Source of the DNA: Methylosinus sp. H3A
GTDB taxonomy: Bacteria > Pseudomonadota > Alphaproteobacteria > Rhizobiales > Beijerinckiaceae
Assembly (NCBI RefSeq): GCF_015709455.1
Contig: NZ_JADNQW010000005.1
Coordinates: forward strand, 496,001-560,000
DNA length: 64,000 nt
Reading direction: 5' to 3'
Part shown: one piece after another, positions 20,453-27,902 of the stretch
Layout: every line of letters begins with the position of its first letter
Position numbering within the stretch: the first letter of the stretch is position 1
Notes under the pieces: generated by a model
What the model was told of the DNA's origin: nothing
Databases searched by the model: none
Seen by the model: the letters and a program-made list of their open reading frames with translations, nothing else
Made by a program: the position numbers and the translations under genes

Positions 20453-21031
20453 TCAGCGCCGCGCGCGGGTCGGCTGCTTGCGGCCAGAGACGAACAAAAG
20501 CAAGGCGAGCAGCCCGGCGGCGGCGATCAGATAATAGGGGCTGATCTCGAAACGACGCTTGCCCACGGAAAAAGGAAAGCGGGCGGTCCAATGCTCGCCG
20601 GCGGAGCCGTCGACGGTGACGACTCCCACGAAGTCGCCCGGCTCGGCGAAAACATGCGCGAAGGAAAATGTCCCCTTGGGATAGATCTGCGGCGCGAGGA
20701 ACGCGGCGGTCGTCGCCTCTGTGACGATAGGATCTTCGCCATCGTCGGTCTGGCGCAATATGCGGAATCCGGCCTTCATTTCGCGCAGTTCGGGAGCGGC
20801 GTAGTCGAAAACGAAAATCGTCTCCCCCAAGCGGGGGGCGTCTTCGCAGAATTTGCGTTGCTGCGCGTCGCCCGGTTGATAGCCTGCGAAATACATGAGC
20901 TCCGGGCCGATCTTGAGCACGCAGCTGTCTTTGTCGGGAACGAGATCGCCGCGCGCCGATGCGGTCGGCGCGGCGCTCGCCGCGATGAGCGAGGCCAGCA
21001 AGAGCGATTGGGATAAACAGCGACTCGACAT
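20453..21031 (-). CDS. Conserved periplasmic membrane-anchored protein of unknown function, downstream of pmoCAB
   Basis: A 192-residue protein with an N-terminal signal peptide (about residues 1-27), a periplasmic domain of about 130 residues, and one C-terminal membrane helix (YYLIAAAGLLALLLFV) followed by a basic tail, so it should be anchored with its domain in the periplasm. The mature part has two cysteines (DSCVLKIGPELMYF and KFCEDAP) that may form a disulfide or bind metal. A later segment (YPKGTFSFAHVFAEPGDFVGVVTV) reads like a beta-sandwich. No named family was recognised. It sits 168 bases after pmoB, behind the pmo terminator, in the same direction. A role as pMMO accessory factor is possible but only by position. 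ATG 21031 is chosen since an upstream ATG (21136) would precede the signal peptide with polar sequence. Confidence 0.75.
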   Translation of the reverse strand: MSSRCLSQSLLLASLIAASAAPTASARGDLVPDKDSCVLKIGPELMYFAGYQPGDAQQRKFCEDAPRLGETIFVFDYAAPELREMKAGFRILRQTDDGEDPIVTEATTAAFLAPQIYPKGTFSFAHVFAEPGDFVGVVTVDGSAGEHWTARFPFSVGKRRFEISPYYLIAAAGLLALLLFVSGRKQPTRARR

Positions 21032-21131
21032 GCTCTGTCCCTCGATGAGCGCCGAGAGGTCTCGATTGGACTTAATCCGGTCTCGCTTTGCTTGCAAGGA
21101 GCCGCGCGCGACGCAGAAGTGGAGAGGGACG

Positions 21132-21169
21132 CTCACAAAAAGAACCGGCCGGGCGCAAGGCCCGGCCGG
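21132..21169 (-). terminator. Rho-independent terminator of the pmoCAB operon
   Basis: A perfect 10-bp GC-only stem (21145-21154 with 21160-21169, 5-base loop) on the minus strand is followed by TTCTTTTT. It lies 31 bases after the pmoB stop and is the best intrinsic terminator in the region, so the main pmo transcript should end here. Confidence 0.85.
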
Positions 21170-21199
21170 CGGATATTTCAGGGTCGAAACGCGGTTCGA

Positions 21200-22495
21200 T
21201 CAGGGCATGTCGCCGGCGACGAACTTCGGAATGACCGGGCCGCCGATTTCGGTGGCGTAGCGCTTGCCCGACGGGCCGAAGAACATCAGCAGACCGCCGA
21301 TCTGGCTGTCCGTGTCATAGGCCAGATCCGAGAGACGCTCGATGTCCCAACGGGCGTCCTGAACCTTGATCTCGATCGTCTTCGTCTCGCCCGGCGCGAT
21401 CGGCGTCGGATCGGTCGACAGACCGCGGTCGGCCAGCAAATAGTCCGGGAACTCGGGCTTCGTCGTGAACACGTCGGGGTTCAGGAAGCGAAGGCCGGCA
21501 GCCGTATATTCGCCGAGCTTCAGCGGCTCGTCCGTCTTGTTGGTGATCTTGACCTGGATCGTCAGCTCGCGGCCCGGAACCTTGTAGACGCCGCCCTTGA
21601 GGTCGGCGAGAACAACCTTGGTTCCCACGCCGGCGGTGCCTTCCTCGATGATCGGCGTCAGCGGCTTCTGCAAGCCGGCCTGAAGCGGGATCGTGCGCGG
21701 GAAGGTGCTGTTCGTCACAGCATAGCCGATGATCGTCGCCAGGATCGTCACAGCGAGAACGATCGCGCCGACGCGACGGTCGTCGTCGCCGATCTGCTCA
21801 TCGTCCTTGCCTTCGCTGATGCGCAGGTAGGAAGCGATGATGCCCTTCTTGAAGAACCAGTAGAGGATCCAGGCCGCAGCCGCGATCATCCACGGGAAGT
21901 GCCAGGCGTAGATGCGGTCGATGCCGTAGGTCTCGAGGTCCACGGTCGTGCCGTCCAGCAGCGTGACAGGGTCGCGGAAGTCCGCCATGTCGCCCTTGAT
22001 CTCGATCCACTGGCCGGGTCCGATGATCGGGCCGCCGCCTTCGACGTTGATCTGCGCATGAACGTGCCAACGGCCCGCGCGGCGCGCCTTCAGATCGATC
22101 TGGAACGCATAGTCCTTGCCGACCTCCAGCGAAACCGAGCGCGGAGCGAACTGCTCGCCGATGAACTGCGCCGTGCGCACCAGAACCGGGCCCGGCTCGC
22201 CGGCGTTCAGGAACGACGACTTCGGGTTCGCGACGGCCTGCGGCCAAGCCGAGAACACATGCACCTTGCCCGAAAGCACCATCGACTCGTTGACGTTCAG
22301 AGAGGTCTTCGACCACTTCACGTCATACCAGTTCAGCGTGCGCATGCGCAGGAACGCCTGCTGCGACTTCTCGCCATGCGCCGACGCCGGAGCGACGGAG
22401 CCCATCGTTGCGACGACCGCAGCCGCCATGCCCAGGCCGAAGAGCCGAGCGACCCGTCCGGTCGCCAGCACGGCCATTCTCTCCAACAGTTTCAT
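21200..22495 (-). CDS. pmoB: Particulate methane monooxygenase subunit B
   Basis: PmoB is the largely periplasmic copper-binding subunit of the membrane enzyme that oxidises methane to methanol. The 431-residue length equals that of alphaproteobacterial PmoB. A signal peptide ends at SAHGEK, leaving His40 at the mature N-terminus; with His144 and His146 in RWHVHAQ these are the conserved CuB-site ligands. Position 55 is Asn where the gammaproteobacterial protein has a second histidine, as known for type II methanotrophs. Two membrane helices separate the two cupredoxin domains (YAWHFPWMIAAAAWILYWFF and AIVLAVTILATIIGYAV). GGGAGG precedes ATG 22495. It is the last gene of pmoCAB. Confidence 0.98.
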   Translation of the reverse strand: MKLLERMAVLATGRVARLFGLGMAAAVVATMGSVAPASAHGEKSQQAFLRMRTLNWYDVKWSKTSLNVNESMVLSGKVHVFSAWPQAVANPKSSFLNAGEPGPVLVRTAQFIGEQFAPRSVSLEVGKDYAFQIDLKARRAGRWHVHAQINVEGGGPIIGPGQWIEIKGDMADFRDPVTLLDGTTVDLETYGIDRIYAWHFPWMIAAAAWILYWFFKKGIIASYLRISEGKDDEQIGDDDRRVGAIVLAVTILATIIGYAVTNSTFPRTIPLQAGLQKPLTPIIEEGTAGVGTKVVLADLKGGVYKVPGRELTIQVKITNKTDEPLKLGEYTAAGLRFLNPDVFTTKPEFPDYLLADRGLSTDPTPIAPGETKTIEIKVQDARWDIERLSDLAYDTDSQIGGLLMFFGPSGKRYATEIGGPVIPKFVAGDMP

Positions 22496-22656
22496 GGAAC
22501 AACCTCCCAAGTTTCTCTTCGCGGACCAGCCCTGCGGGCCGATCGTCCGCTGTCGTCCTTGTCGGGAGCGGCTCGGTCCCGGACTCTCTTGCAGGAGCCC
22601 TTCGCAGCCGCCCCTCCTCGCGTGAGGGATCTCGTGATCCACGACCTCGCGGTCGA

Positions 22657-23415
22657 TCAGATCTTGGTGATCACCTTCGTGGTGGAGTACCACTTGCCGA
22701 CGAACCACCACAGGAAGTACACGAGCATCGACACGAAGCCCGAGAAGAACGCGGCCACAGGCACGACGTCCTTACCGAAGGTGCGCAGCGTGCCGCGCTC
22801 GACCATGCGGATATATTCCGGCATCGAGGTGCGGACGAAGTGGAGGCCGATCAGATCGGCCAGCGACATAAGCTGACCATGCTGCTCCGTCGCCTGGTGG
22901 AAGGCGGCGATCGCCGGCCAGTTGTTCGGGTAGAACAGCAGACCCCAGCCCAGAGCGCCGACCACAGCCGTGATCACATAGGAGCCCGACAGCAGCAGGA
23001 TGATGTCCAGCCACAGAGCCGGAACGACCAGAGCCGACGGGAACACCAGGCTGATCGGGAAGTAGGTCCAGCCCCAGAAGTTCACATAGCGGTTGATCCA
23101 CTCGCCGATCAGAAGGCCGAGCACCGCGAAGGTCGCGCCGAACGGGAGCTTGAAGTTCTCCCACAGGAACGCCTGCGCCGCAGCCGCGAAGGTCACGCCC
23201 AGGATCGGGATGACAGTCGGCCACATACGACGGTCTTTCCAGTCGACCCAGAAGTCCCAGTCGCCAGCCGTCAGCATGAAGTGAATGTGATAGCCGCCCA
23301 GCACTGCCAGAAACAGCAGCGTCAAAATCAGCCAGTCGGACGTCTTAACGCATCCCGCCGCTTCCGCGATGGAATGGAAAGGCCCGATAGCCCCCCCGCT
23401 CTTCGATGTAGACAT
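22657..23415 (-). CDS. pmoA: Particulate methane monooxygenase subunit A
   Basis: PmoA is the integral membrane subunit widely used as a methanotroph marker. The 252-residue protein carries the invariant segments GGYHIHFMLTAGDWDFWVDWK, NRYVNFWGWTYFPISLVFPS, PALWLDIILLLSGSYVITAV and RMVERGTLRTFGKDVVPVAAF (each quoted only in part of its context), with about seven membrane helices. These match type II PmoA. AAGGAGA lies 6 bases before ATG 23415; a GTG one codon upstream is in frame. It is 259 bases after pmoC and 161 bases before pmoB, the long spacers typical of this operon. Confidence 0.98.
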   Translation of the reverse strand: MSTSKSGGAIGPFHSIAEAAGCVKTSDWLILTLLFLAVLGGYHIHFMLTAGDWDFWVDWKDRRMWPTVIPILGVTFAAAAQAFLWENFKLPFGATFAVLGLLIGEWINRYVNFWGWTYFPISLVFPSALVVPALWLDIILLLSGSYVITAVVGALGWGLLFYPNNWPAIAAFHQATEQHGQLMSLADLIGLHFVRTSMPEYIRMVERGTLRTFGKDVVPVAAFFSGFVSMLVYFLWWFVGKWYSTTKVITKI

Positions 23416-23632
23416 CACTCTTCTCCTTGGTGTCTGTCCGTCCGGCGTCTCGACGCCGGCGTCTCGAGACCTGTCTCCGGCTCTCTCGCGCCGGATTGTC
23501 CTTTGGAATGCGTCTCTCCGGCTCTCCGCCCGGCGCGCCCTTCGCCCAAACCCCGCCCGAACCGCCGCGCAGCGCGGCCGTCCGGACGAAGTCTTTGTTC
23601 CGGGAGCATTCGGAAAAGTCGTCGCCGGAGGC

Positions 23633-23659
23633 GGCCGTCCGCGCAGCGCGCGGGCGGCC
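23633..23659 (-). promoter_or_regulatory. Hairpin immediately downstream of pmoC (mRNA processing/stability candidate)
   Basis: Twelve bases (23633-23644) pair with 23648-23659 with one G-U/mismatch, starting 15 bases after the pmoC stop. No U-tract follows in the direction of transcription. A second perfect 7-bp hairpin is at 23442-23459, just before the pmoA ribosome-binding site. Such stems could stabilise the pmoC message or set processing sites. Confidence 0.45.
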
Positions 23660-23674
23660 TCGTTCAGGCTCTTA

Positions 23675-24445
23675 TCAGCCGATCAGCGCCGCGACGCCGT
23701 CCTTGCCCAGCAGGCGCTTCACGCCGGCCAGGATCTGCAGCACCACGCCGAACACGCCGAGCGCCATCCAGCCGAAGAACACGAAGCCCCAATGCAGCGG
23801 AGCGACGAAAAGCTCTTCCATGAACCAGAAGGTGTGGCCCCACTCGTTGAGACCGACGTTCGGGATGATCATGAACGGGCCGATGGCGACGATCAGGAAC
23901 GCCAGCGAGTAGCCGTGAGCGAAGAACGGGATGCGGGTCTTCGCATAGAAGAACGAGCCCACGCCCATGATCGAGTAGATCGGGTAGCTCAGATAGAACT
24001 CGATGATGTGCGACGGCGTGAAGTCCGTGTCGCGAATCACCGTCATGTGCCAGGTGCCGTCCTGCTCCGTGAAGAAGCTCGCGCCCCAGTAGATCGCCAC
24101 CGCATAGACCGTCAGCCACTGCAGCAGAACGACATGGCGGCGCAGCTCTTCGCGCGGAGCCACCGCGTCGACGTTGCGGTCGCGGGTCTTCCACAGATAG
24201 CCGGCGAGGCCGAGACCGGCCACGAGCTCCAGCGGAATTTCCGTCCACAGCATCGTCAGCCAATAGGTCTGAAACTCCGGAGCGAACGAGTCGAGGCCCG
24301 CGCGCCAGCCGAAGATCTGCTCATAAATGCGGATGAACAGATAAAAAACGTTGAGCACCGTGATCCCGATCCACATGCCCTTCAGGTCCACGATGGCATC
24401 TGAGCCGGCGGCTGCGCCGGCCGATGTCTCTGTCGTTACGCTCAT
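23675..24445 (-). CDS. pmoC: Particulate methane monooxygenase subunit C
   Basis: PmoC is an integral membrane subunit that holds a metal site thought to be close to the active centre. The 256-residue length is that of alphaproteobacterial PmoC. The conserved D-x3-H-x12-H ligand set is present as Asp129, His133 (DGTWH) and His146 (FTPSH). The N-terminal helix WIGITVLNVFYLFIRIYEQI and later segments LNEWGHTFWFMEELFVAPLHWGF (in part) are family marks. AGGAGG lies 8 bases before ATG 24445. It is the first gene of pmoCAB and follows a leader of about 340 bases. Confidence 0.98.
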   Translation of the reverse strand: MSVTTETSAGAAAGSDAIVDLKGMWIGITVLNVFYLFIRIYEQIFGWRAGLDSFAPEFQTYWLTMLWTEIPLELVAGLGLAGYLWKTRDRNVDAVAPREELRRHVVLLQWLTVYAVAIYWGASFFTEQDGTWHMTVIRDTDFTPSHIIEFYLSYPIYSIMGVGSFFYAKTRIPFFAHGYSLAFLIVAIGPFMIIPNVGLNEWGHTFWFMEELFVAPLHWGFVFFGWMALGVFGVVLQILAGVKRLLGKDGVAALIG

Positions 24446-24792
24446 CTCAATTCCTCCTAAGTGCTCCCAGGGATTCTCGAAGCGATTTCGCCGCGTCCCG
24501 CCTCCCTGCTCGGCACGCGCCTTCGTCTCCGCGGTTGATGTCGTCGCAGTCGCTTCTTCTCGTCGGACGAAGCGCCGTCCCGACCTCCCGTTCTCACCGT
24601 CGCGCCGAACCTCAAAAGGACCGACCGGCGGCTTTCTTCTTGTTTGCTCGGTGACGAATTCTTTCGAAATCGCCGCGCGAAACGAAAACCTCGAACGCCC
24701 GCGCCTCCCAGCGCCAAAACATCCGAAACGCCCCCGTTCGGCGAGCCGCAACCATTTCCGTTCCGCCCCATAATGACAATATCCAATAGGGT

Positions 24793-24822
24793 AGTATACG
24801 ACAATCTATTGAAGGGTATCGA
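24793..24822 (-). promoter_or_regulatory. Sigma70-type promoter candidate for pmoCAB
   Basis: On the minus strand, TCGATA (24822-24817) and TATACT (24798-24793) are 18 bases apart within the AT-rich island. TATACT is a five-of-six match to the -10 consensus; the -35 is four of six. Transcription would start near 24786 and give a leader of about 340 bases to pmoC. Confidence 0.45.
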
Positions 24823-24875
24823 GAGCTTTTTTGGGCAGGCATGGCTTCACCTACGCAATCATACTACCCACCCAT

Positions 24876-24943
24876 AAGCGCATATATAGAATTCTTCGAT
24901 CAATCTATATATGCAATAAATACATATAGTTATGCGCTTTTTT
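24876..24943. promoter_or_regulatory. Overlapping inverted repeats upstream of pmoC promoter
   Basis: A perfect 9-bp inverted repeat (24876-24884 with 24931-24939, followed by T-run 24938-24943 on the plus strand) encloses a perfect 11-bp repeat (24880-24890 with 24904-24914, 13-base loop). The arms overlap, so the two structures are mutually exclusive. The AT-rich dyads lie about 55-120 bases upstream of the proposed -35, where an activator or repressor of pmo could bind. Confidence 0.6.
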
Positions 24944-25010
24944 GAGGCCGCGTCCGATACCCTGCCCGTATGGATGACGCAGCTACCCTTTCAGGCTGTG
25001 GCGTCATAGC

Positions 25011-25520
25011 TCATTCGGCGTCGGTGGACTTTTCGTCCCAGATTCCGATCCCATCCGCGGCGGTCGCTTCGGCCGCGCGCGCGACCGACATTCCGTCGAG
25101 CGTGAGGCCGCCGGCGATCTCGGCCAGCGGCTTCAGCACGAAAGCCCGCGCAAACAACTCTTTATGGGGCAAGGTCAGCTCTGGATCGTCCAATGTGTGG
25201 TCGCCCAGAAAAAGAATGTCGACGTCGATGAGCCGCGGTCCCCAGCGACGCGTCGCGGTGCGGCCCATATCCGCTTCGATGGTCTTGACCGCGGCCAGGA
25301 GCTCATAGGGCGAGAGCGCGGTCCAACCGAGCGCGCAGGCATTGGCGAAATCGCCCTGGTCCAGGTCTCCCCAAGGCGGCGTTCGATAGATGCGGGAGAC
25401 GGCGTCGAGACGGGCGACGCCGCGCTCGCCGACGAGCGCCACCGCCCTCCGAATATTGGCGGGCTTATCCCCGAGATTGCTGCCGAAGCCGAAGCCGACC
25501 CGTGTCTCAGCCGTCGTCAT
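25011..25520 (-). CDS. folK: 2-amino-4-hydroxy-6-hydroxymethyldihydropteridine diphosphokinase (HPPK)
   Basis: HPPK transfers pyrophosphate from ATP to hydroxymethyldihydropterin, the step before dihydropteroate synthase. The 169-residue protein has FGSNLGDKPANIRRAV at the N-terminus, YRTPPWGDLDQGDFANAC and the family signature RWGPRLIDVDILFLGD. Its ATG overlaps the folP stop by 4 bases (ATGA), so the two genes are translationally coupled. In this methanotroph the pterin pathway also feeds tetrahydromethanopterin. Confidence 0.95.
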   Translation of the reverse strand: MTTAETRVGFGFGSNLGDKPANIRRAVALVGERGVARLDAVSRIYRTPPWGDLDQGDFANACALGWTALSPYELLAAVKTIEADMGRTATRRWGPRLIDVDILFLGDHTLDDPELTLPHKELFARAFVLKPLAEIAGGLTLDGMSVARAAEATAADGIGIWDEKSTDAE

Positions 25521-26350
25521 AGTCGTCCCTTGGTCAGAGTGTCGAGCACGGCGAAAGCGGCCCTGTGCTCGGCCGCGTCATGAACGCGGAAGATCCGCGC
25601 CCCATCCATCGCCGCGATGAGATTCGCCGCCACGGTCGCGATGAGCCGCGCGTCGACCTCCGCTCCGAGCAGCGCTCCGAAGAGCCGTTTTCGCGACACG
25701 CCGATCAGCACCGGCCGCCCGAATCGCAGTAGCTCGGGAACCGCCCGCAAGGCTGCGAAATCCTGCTCGCGGGTCTTGCCGAAGCCGACGCCGGGATCGA
25801 GGATCATGCGGGACTCCGGCACGCCAGCCGCCGCGGCGATCTCCAGCGAGCGCTCGAAAAAGGCCTGCATATCCGAGACGATGTCGAGCTGGGGCTCGAC
25901 CTCGGCGCGATTATGCATCGCGACGACGCCGGCGCCCGCCTCCGCGATCGCCGGCGCCATATCGGGATCGCGCTGCAAGCCCCAGATATCATTTATGATC
26001 GTGACGCCGGCGGCGAGCGCGCGGCGCGCCGTCTGCGCTTTATAGGTGTCGATCGAGACCGGAACGCCGCTTTGCGAGACGAGCGCGTCGAGCAGCGGCG
26101 CGAGCCGCGTCCACTCTTCTTCCGCCGTGAGCGGCGTGTGGCCCGGCCGCGTCGACTCGGCGCCGACGTCGACGATATCGGCGCCGTCGGCGGCGAGCTT
26201 CTTCGCCTGCGCCAGCGCGGCCTCTGGCGCGAAGAAGCGGCCGCCGTCGGAAAAGGAATCGGGCGTCACATTGACGATGCCCATGATGACCGGCCGCGTC
26301 TCGACGAGCGAAAAAAATTGCTCGCGCGACGTCTCTCTCGTCGTCGTCAC
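25517..26350 (-). CDS. folP: Dihydropteroate synthase
   Basis: DHPS joins the pterin pyrophosphate with p-aminobenzoate. The 277-residue protein shows MGIVNVTPDSFSDGG, DIVDVGAESTRPG, the Asp-rich pterin pocket and the terminal RVHDAAEHRAAFAVLDTL. It is the canonical bacterial type. It lies 24 bases after pcd and overlaps folK. The operon order is pcd-folP-folK. Whether this enzyme also serves the H4MPT branch cannot be told from sequence. Confidence 0.95.
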   Translation of the reverse strand: MTTTRETSREQFFSLVETRPVIMGIVNVTPDSFSDGGRFFAPEAALAQAKKLAADGADIVDVGAESTRPGHTPLTAEEEWTRLAPLLDALVSQSGVPVSIDTYKAQTARRALAAGVTIINDIWGLQRDPDMAPAIAEAGAGVVAMHNRAEVEPQLDIVSDMQAFFERSLEIAAAAGVPESRMILDPGVGFGKTREQDFAALRAVPELLRFGRPVLIGVSRKRLFGALLGAEVDARLIATVAANLIAAMDGARIFRVHDAAEHRAAFAVLDTLTKGRL

Positions 26351-26374
26351 TCTCGTCTCCAGGGGAAGTTTCGA

Positions 26375-26749
26375 TCAGTCGTATTTGATATAGGCGAAGC
26401 GCTGGTCGCTCTCCGGCGTTCCCTCGAGCGCGCCGCCGTCCTTGCCCGGACGCCAGGAGACGACCTCCTCGATCTTGCGAGCGAGCTCGAAATCCTTGTC
26501 GGTCACGCCCTTGGCCGTATGCGTCATCAATTTCACCTCGACGAAGGCGTAGGAGGCGGCGATGTCCGGATGGTGCCAGGCGGCCTCGGCGAGATGGCCG
26601 ACCGTATTGACGACCATCAGCGTGCCCTTCCAGCCGTGAGTCTTGAATTTGCGACGAATCCAACCGTTCTCGAACCGCCAGTGCGGCAGCTCGGCGGCGA
26701 GGCGGGCGGCGATCTCCTCTTGCGAATAAACGCGCTCCTGGGCGGCCAT
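26375..26749 (-). CDS. phhB: 4a-hydroxytetrahydrobiopterin dehydratase (pterin-4a-carbinolamine dehydratase)
   Basis: A 124-residue PCD/DCoH protein. The active-site pattern E-x3-H-H-P-x-Y-x-x-V-x-x-x-L-x-T-H is present in LAEAAWHHPDIAASYAFVEV and KLMTHTAKGVTDKDFELA. PCD dehydrates the 4a-hydroxypterin formed by aromatic amino acid hydroxylases; in many bacteria without such hydroxylases it serves pterin metabolism more generally. ATG 26749 starts MAAQERVYSQEEI; upstream in-frame sequence is low quality. First gene of the pcd-folP-folK operon, divergent from mptG. Confidence 0.9.
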   Translation of the reverse strand: MAAQERVYSQEEIAARLAAELPHWRFENGWIRRKFKTHGWKGTLMVVNTVGHLAEAAWHHPDIAASYAFVEVKLMTHTAKGVTDKDFELARKIEEVVSWRPGKDGGALEGTPESDQRFAYIKYD

Positions 26750-26923
26750 GGCGTTCCCCTCTCTCGCTCGTCGCTCGCTGGTCTTTCGGGCGAGCTCTTG
26801 CCTTCGCACGCGCGGCGCCTTACTCGGCCTAGTCGAGCGTGCGCCCTGTCGACGACGGCGTGAAACCGCGCCGGGACGCGAGATATAGCGGATATTCCGC
26901 GTAAAGTCCGAAAATGAGGCTCC

Positions 26924-27892
26924 ATGCCGATCAGCGTGAGCGTCGTCGCCGCGGCGAGACTGCATCTCGGATTCCTGGACATGAATGGCGCGCTCGGCCG
27001 CAGCTTCGGCGGGCTCGGCGTCTCCATCGACGCGCCGGCGACACGTCTGACCTTGCAGCCGGCCGAGACGATCGAGGCTGCGGGCCCCGACGCCGAACGC
27101 GCCCGCGCATTGCTGGAGAAAGCCGTCGCCGCGCTCGCGCCCGGCAAAGGCTACCGACTGACGTTAGAGCGGGCGATTCCGCCGCATTCCGGCCTCGGCT
27201 CGGGCACACAGCTCGCGCTGGCCATCGCCGCCGCGCTGCGCCGCATCGAGGATTTGCCGCAGGATACGCAGGCCGACGCCGCTCTGCTGCAGCGCGGCGC
27301 GCGCTCGGGTCTGGGAGCCGGATTGTTCACGCGCGGCGGCCTCGTCGTCGACGGCGGTCGCGGCGCGAATACGACGACGCCGCCTGTCGTCTCGCGCCTC
27401 GCCTTCCCCGAGGCGTGGCGCATTCTGCTCGTGTCCGACCCGGCCGCGACCGGCCTGCACGGCGCCGAGGAGCGCAAGGCCTTCGCCGAGCTGCCGCCGT
27501 TCTCCGAGGAGGACGCCGGGAAATTGTGCCGGCTCGTGCTGATGCAGGCGCTGCCGGCGGCGGCGGAAACGGATTTCGCCGCTTTCGGCGCGGCGATCAC
27601 GGCGATTCAGGCCATTGTCGGGGATTATTTCGCGCCGGCGCAGGGCGGGCGTCGCTTCACCAGCGCGGCTGTGGAGGGCCTGCTCGCCCGGTTGGCGGCG
27701 GTGGGCGGGACGGGAGTCGGCCAGACCTCATGGGGACCGACCGGCTTCGCCTTCGCGCCCAATGAGGCCGAGGCCCGCCGCCTCGAGGCGCTCGCGCGCG
27801 GCGCGGCCGAGGCTGCCGGATTGTCCCTCGCGGTCGTCGCAGGGGCGGACCGCGGGGCGCGAATCGACGCGGTCTACGCCGATATCGCGTGA
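26924..27892 (+). CDS. mptG: Beta-ribofuranosylaminobenzene 5'-phosphate synthase (tetrahydromethanopterin biosynthesis)
   Basis: This GHMP-fold enzyme condenses p-hydroxy- or p-aminobenzoate with PRPP, releasing CO2 and pyrophosphate, the first committed step of the tetrahydromethanopterin side arm. Methylotrophs use H4MPT to oxidise formaldehyde. The 322-residue protein shows VVAAARLHLGFLDMNGALGRSFGGLG, the phosphate-binding PPHSGLGSGTQLALAIA, RGARSGLGAGLFTRGGLVVDGG and a C-terminal GTGVGQTSWGPTGFAF (all as in methylotroph homologues; each quoted only in part). GAGG precedes ATG 26924. It is divergent from the pcd-folP-folK operon with 174 bases between. Confidence 0.9.
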   Translation: MPISVSVVAAARLHLGFLDMNGALGRSFGGLGVSIDAPATRLTLQPAETIEAAGPDAERARALLEKAVAALAPGKGYRLTLERAIPPHSGLGSGTQLALAIAAALRRIEDLPQDTQADAALLQRGARSGLGAGLFTRGGLVVDGGRGANTTTPPVVSRLAFPEAWRILLVSDPAATGLHGAEERKAFAELPPFSEEDAGKLCRLVLMQALPAAAETDFAAFGAAITAIQAIVGDYFAPAQGGRRFTSAAVEGLLARLAAVGGTGVGQTSWGPTGFAFAPNEAEARRLEALARGAAEAAGLSLAVVAGADRGARIDAVYADIA

Positions 27893-27902
27893 GGCCCCGG
27901 TT

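Larger units (their letters stand above)
24446..25010. other. Intergenic region upstream of pmoC with AT-rich island
   Basis: 565 bases without a gene between folK and pmoC, both on the minus strand. From 24446 to about 24775 it is ordinary GC-rich leader. From about 24775 to 24945 it is strongly AT-rich, unlike anything else in the window, with a promoter candidate and two overlapping inverted repeats. From 24974 to 25007 a 7-bp palindrome follows the folK stop. No coding potential was seen. Confidence 0.8.

Noticed and set aside
20453..21031. Naming the gene downstream of pmoB as pmoD
   Set aside because: The general layout is similar, but I could not identify PmoD's copper-ligand pattern in it.
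21200..24445. Calling the operon pmoCAB1 or the high-affinity pmoCAB2 isozyme
   Set aside because: PmoA residues alone, read by eye, do not allow a safe decision; a phylogenetic tree with reference sequences is needed.
24446..25010. The AT-rich stretch upstream of pmoC as an insertion sequence or foreign DNA
   Set aside because: It has no transposase fragment, no terminal direct repeats and no coding potential; a regulatory region explains it better.
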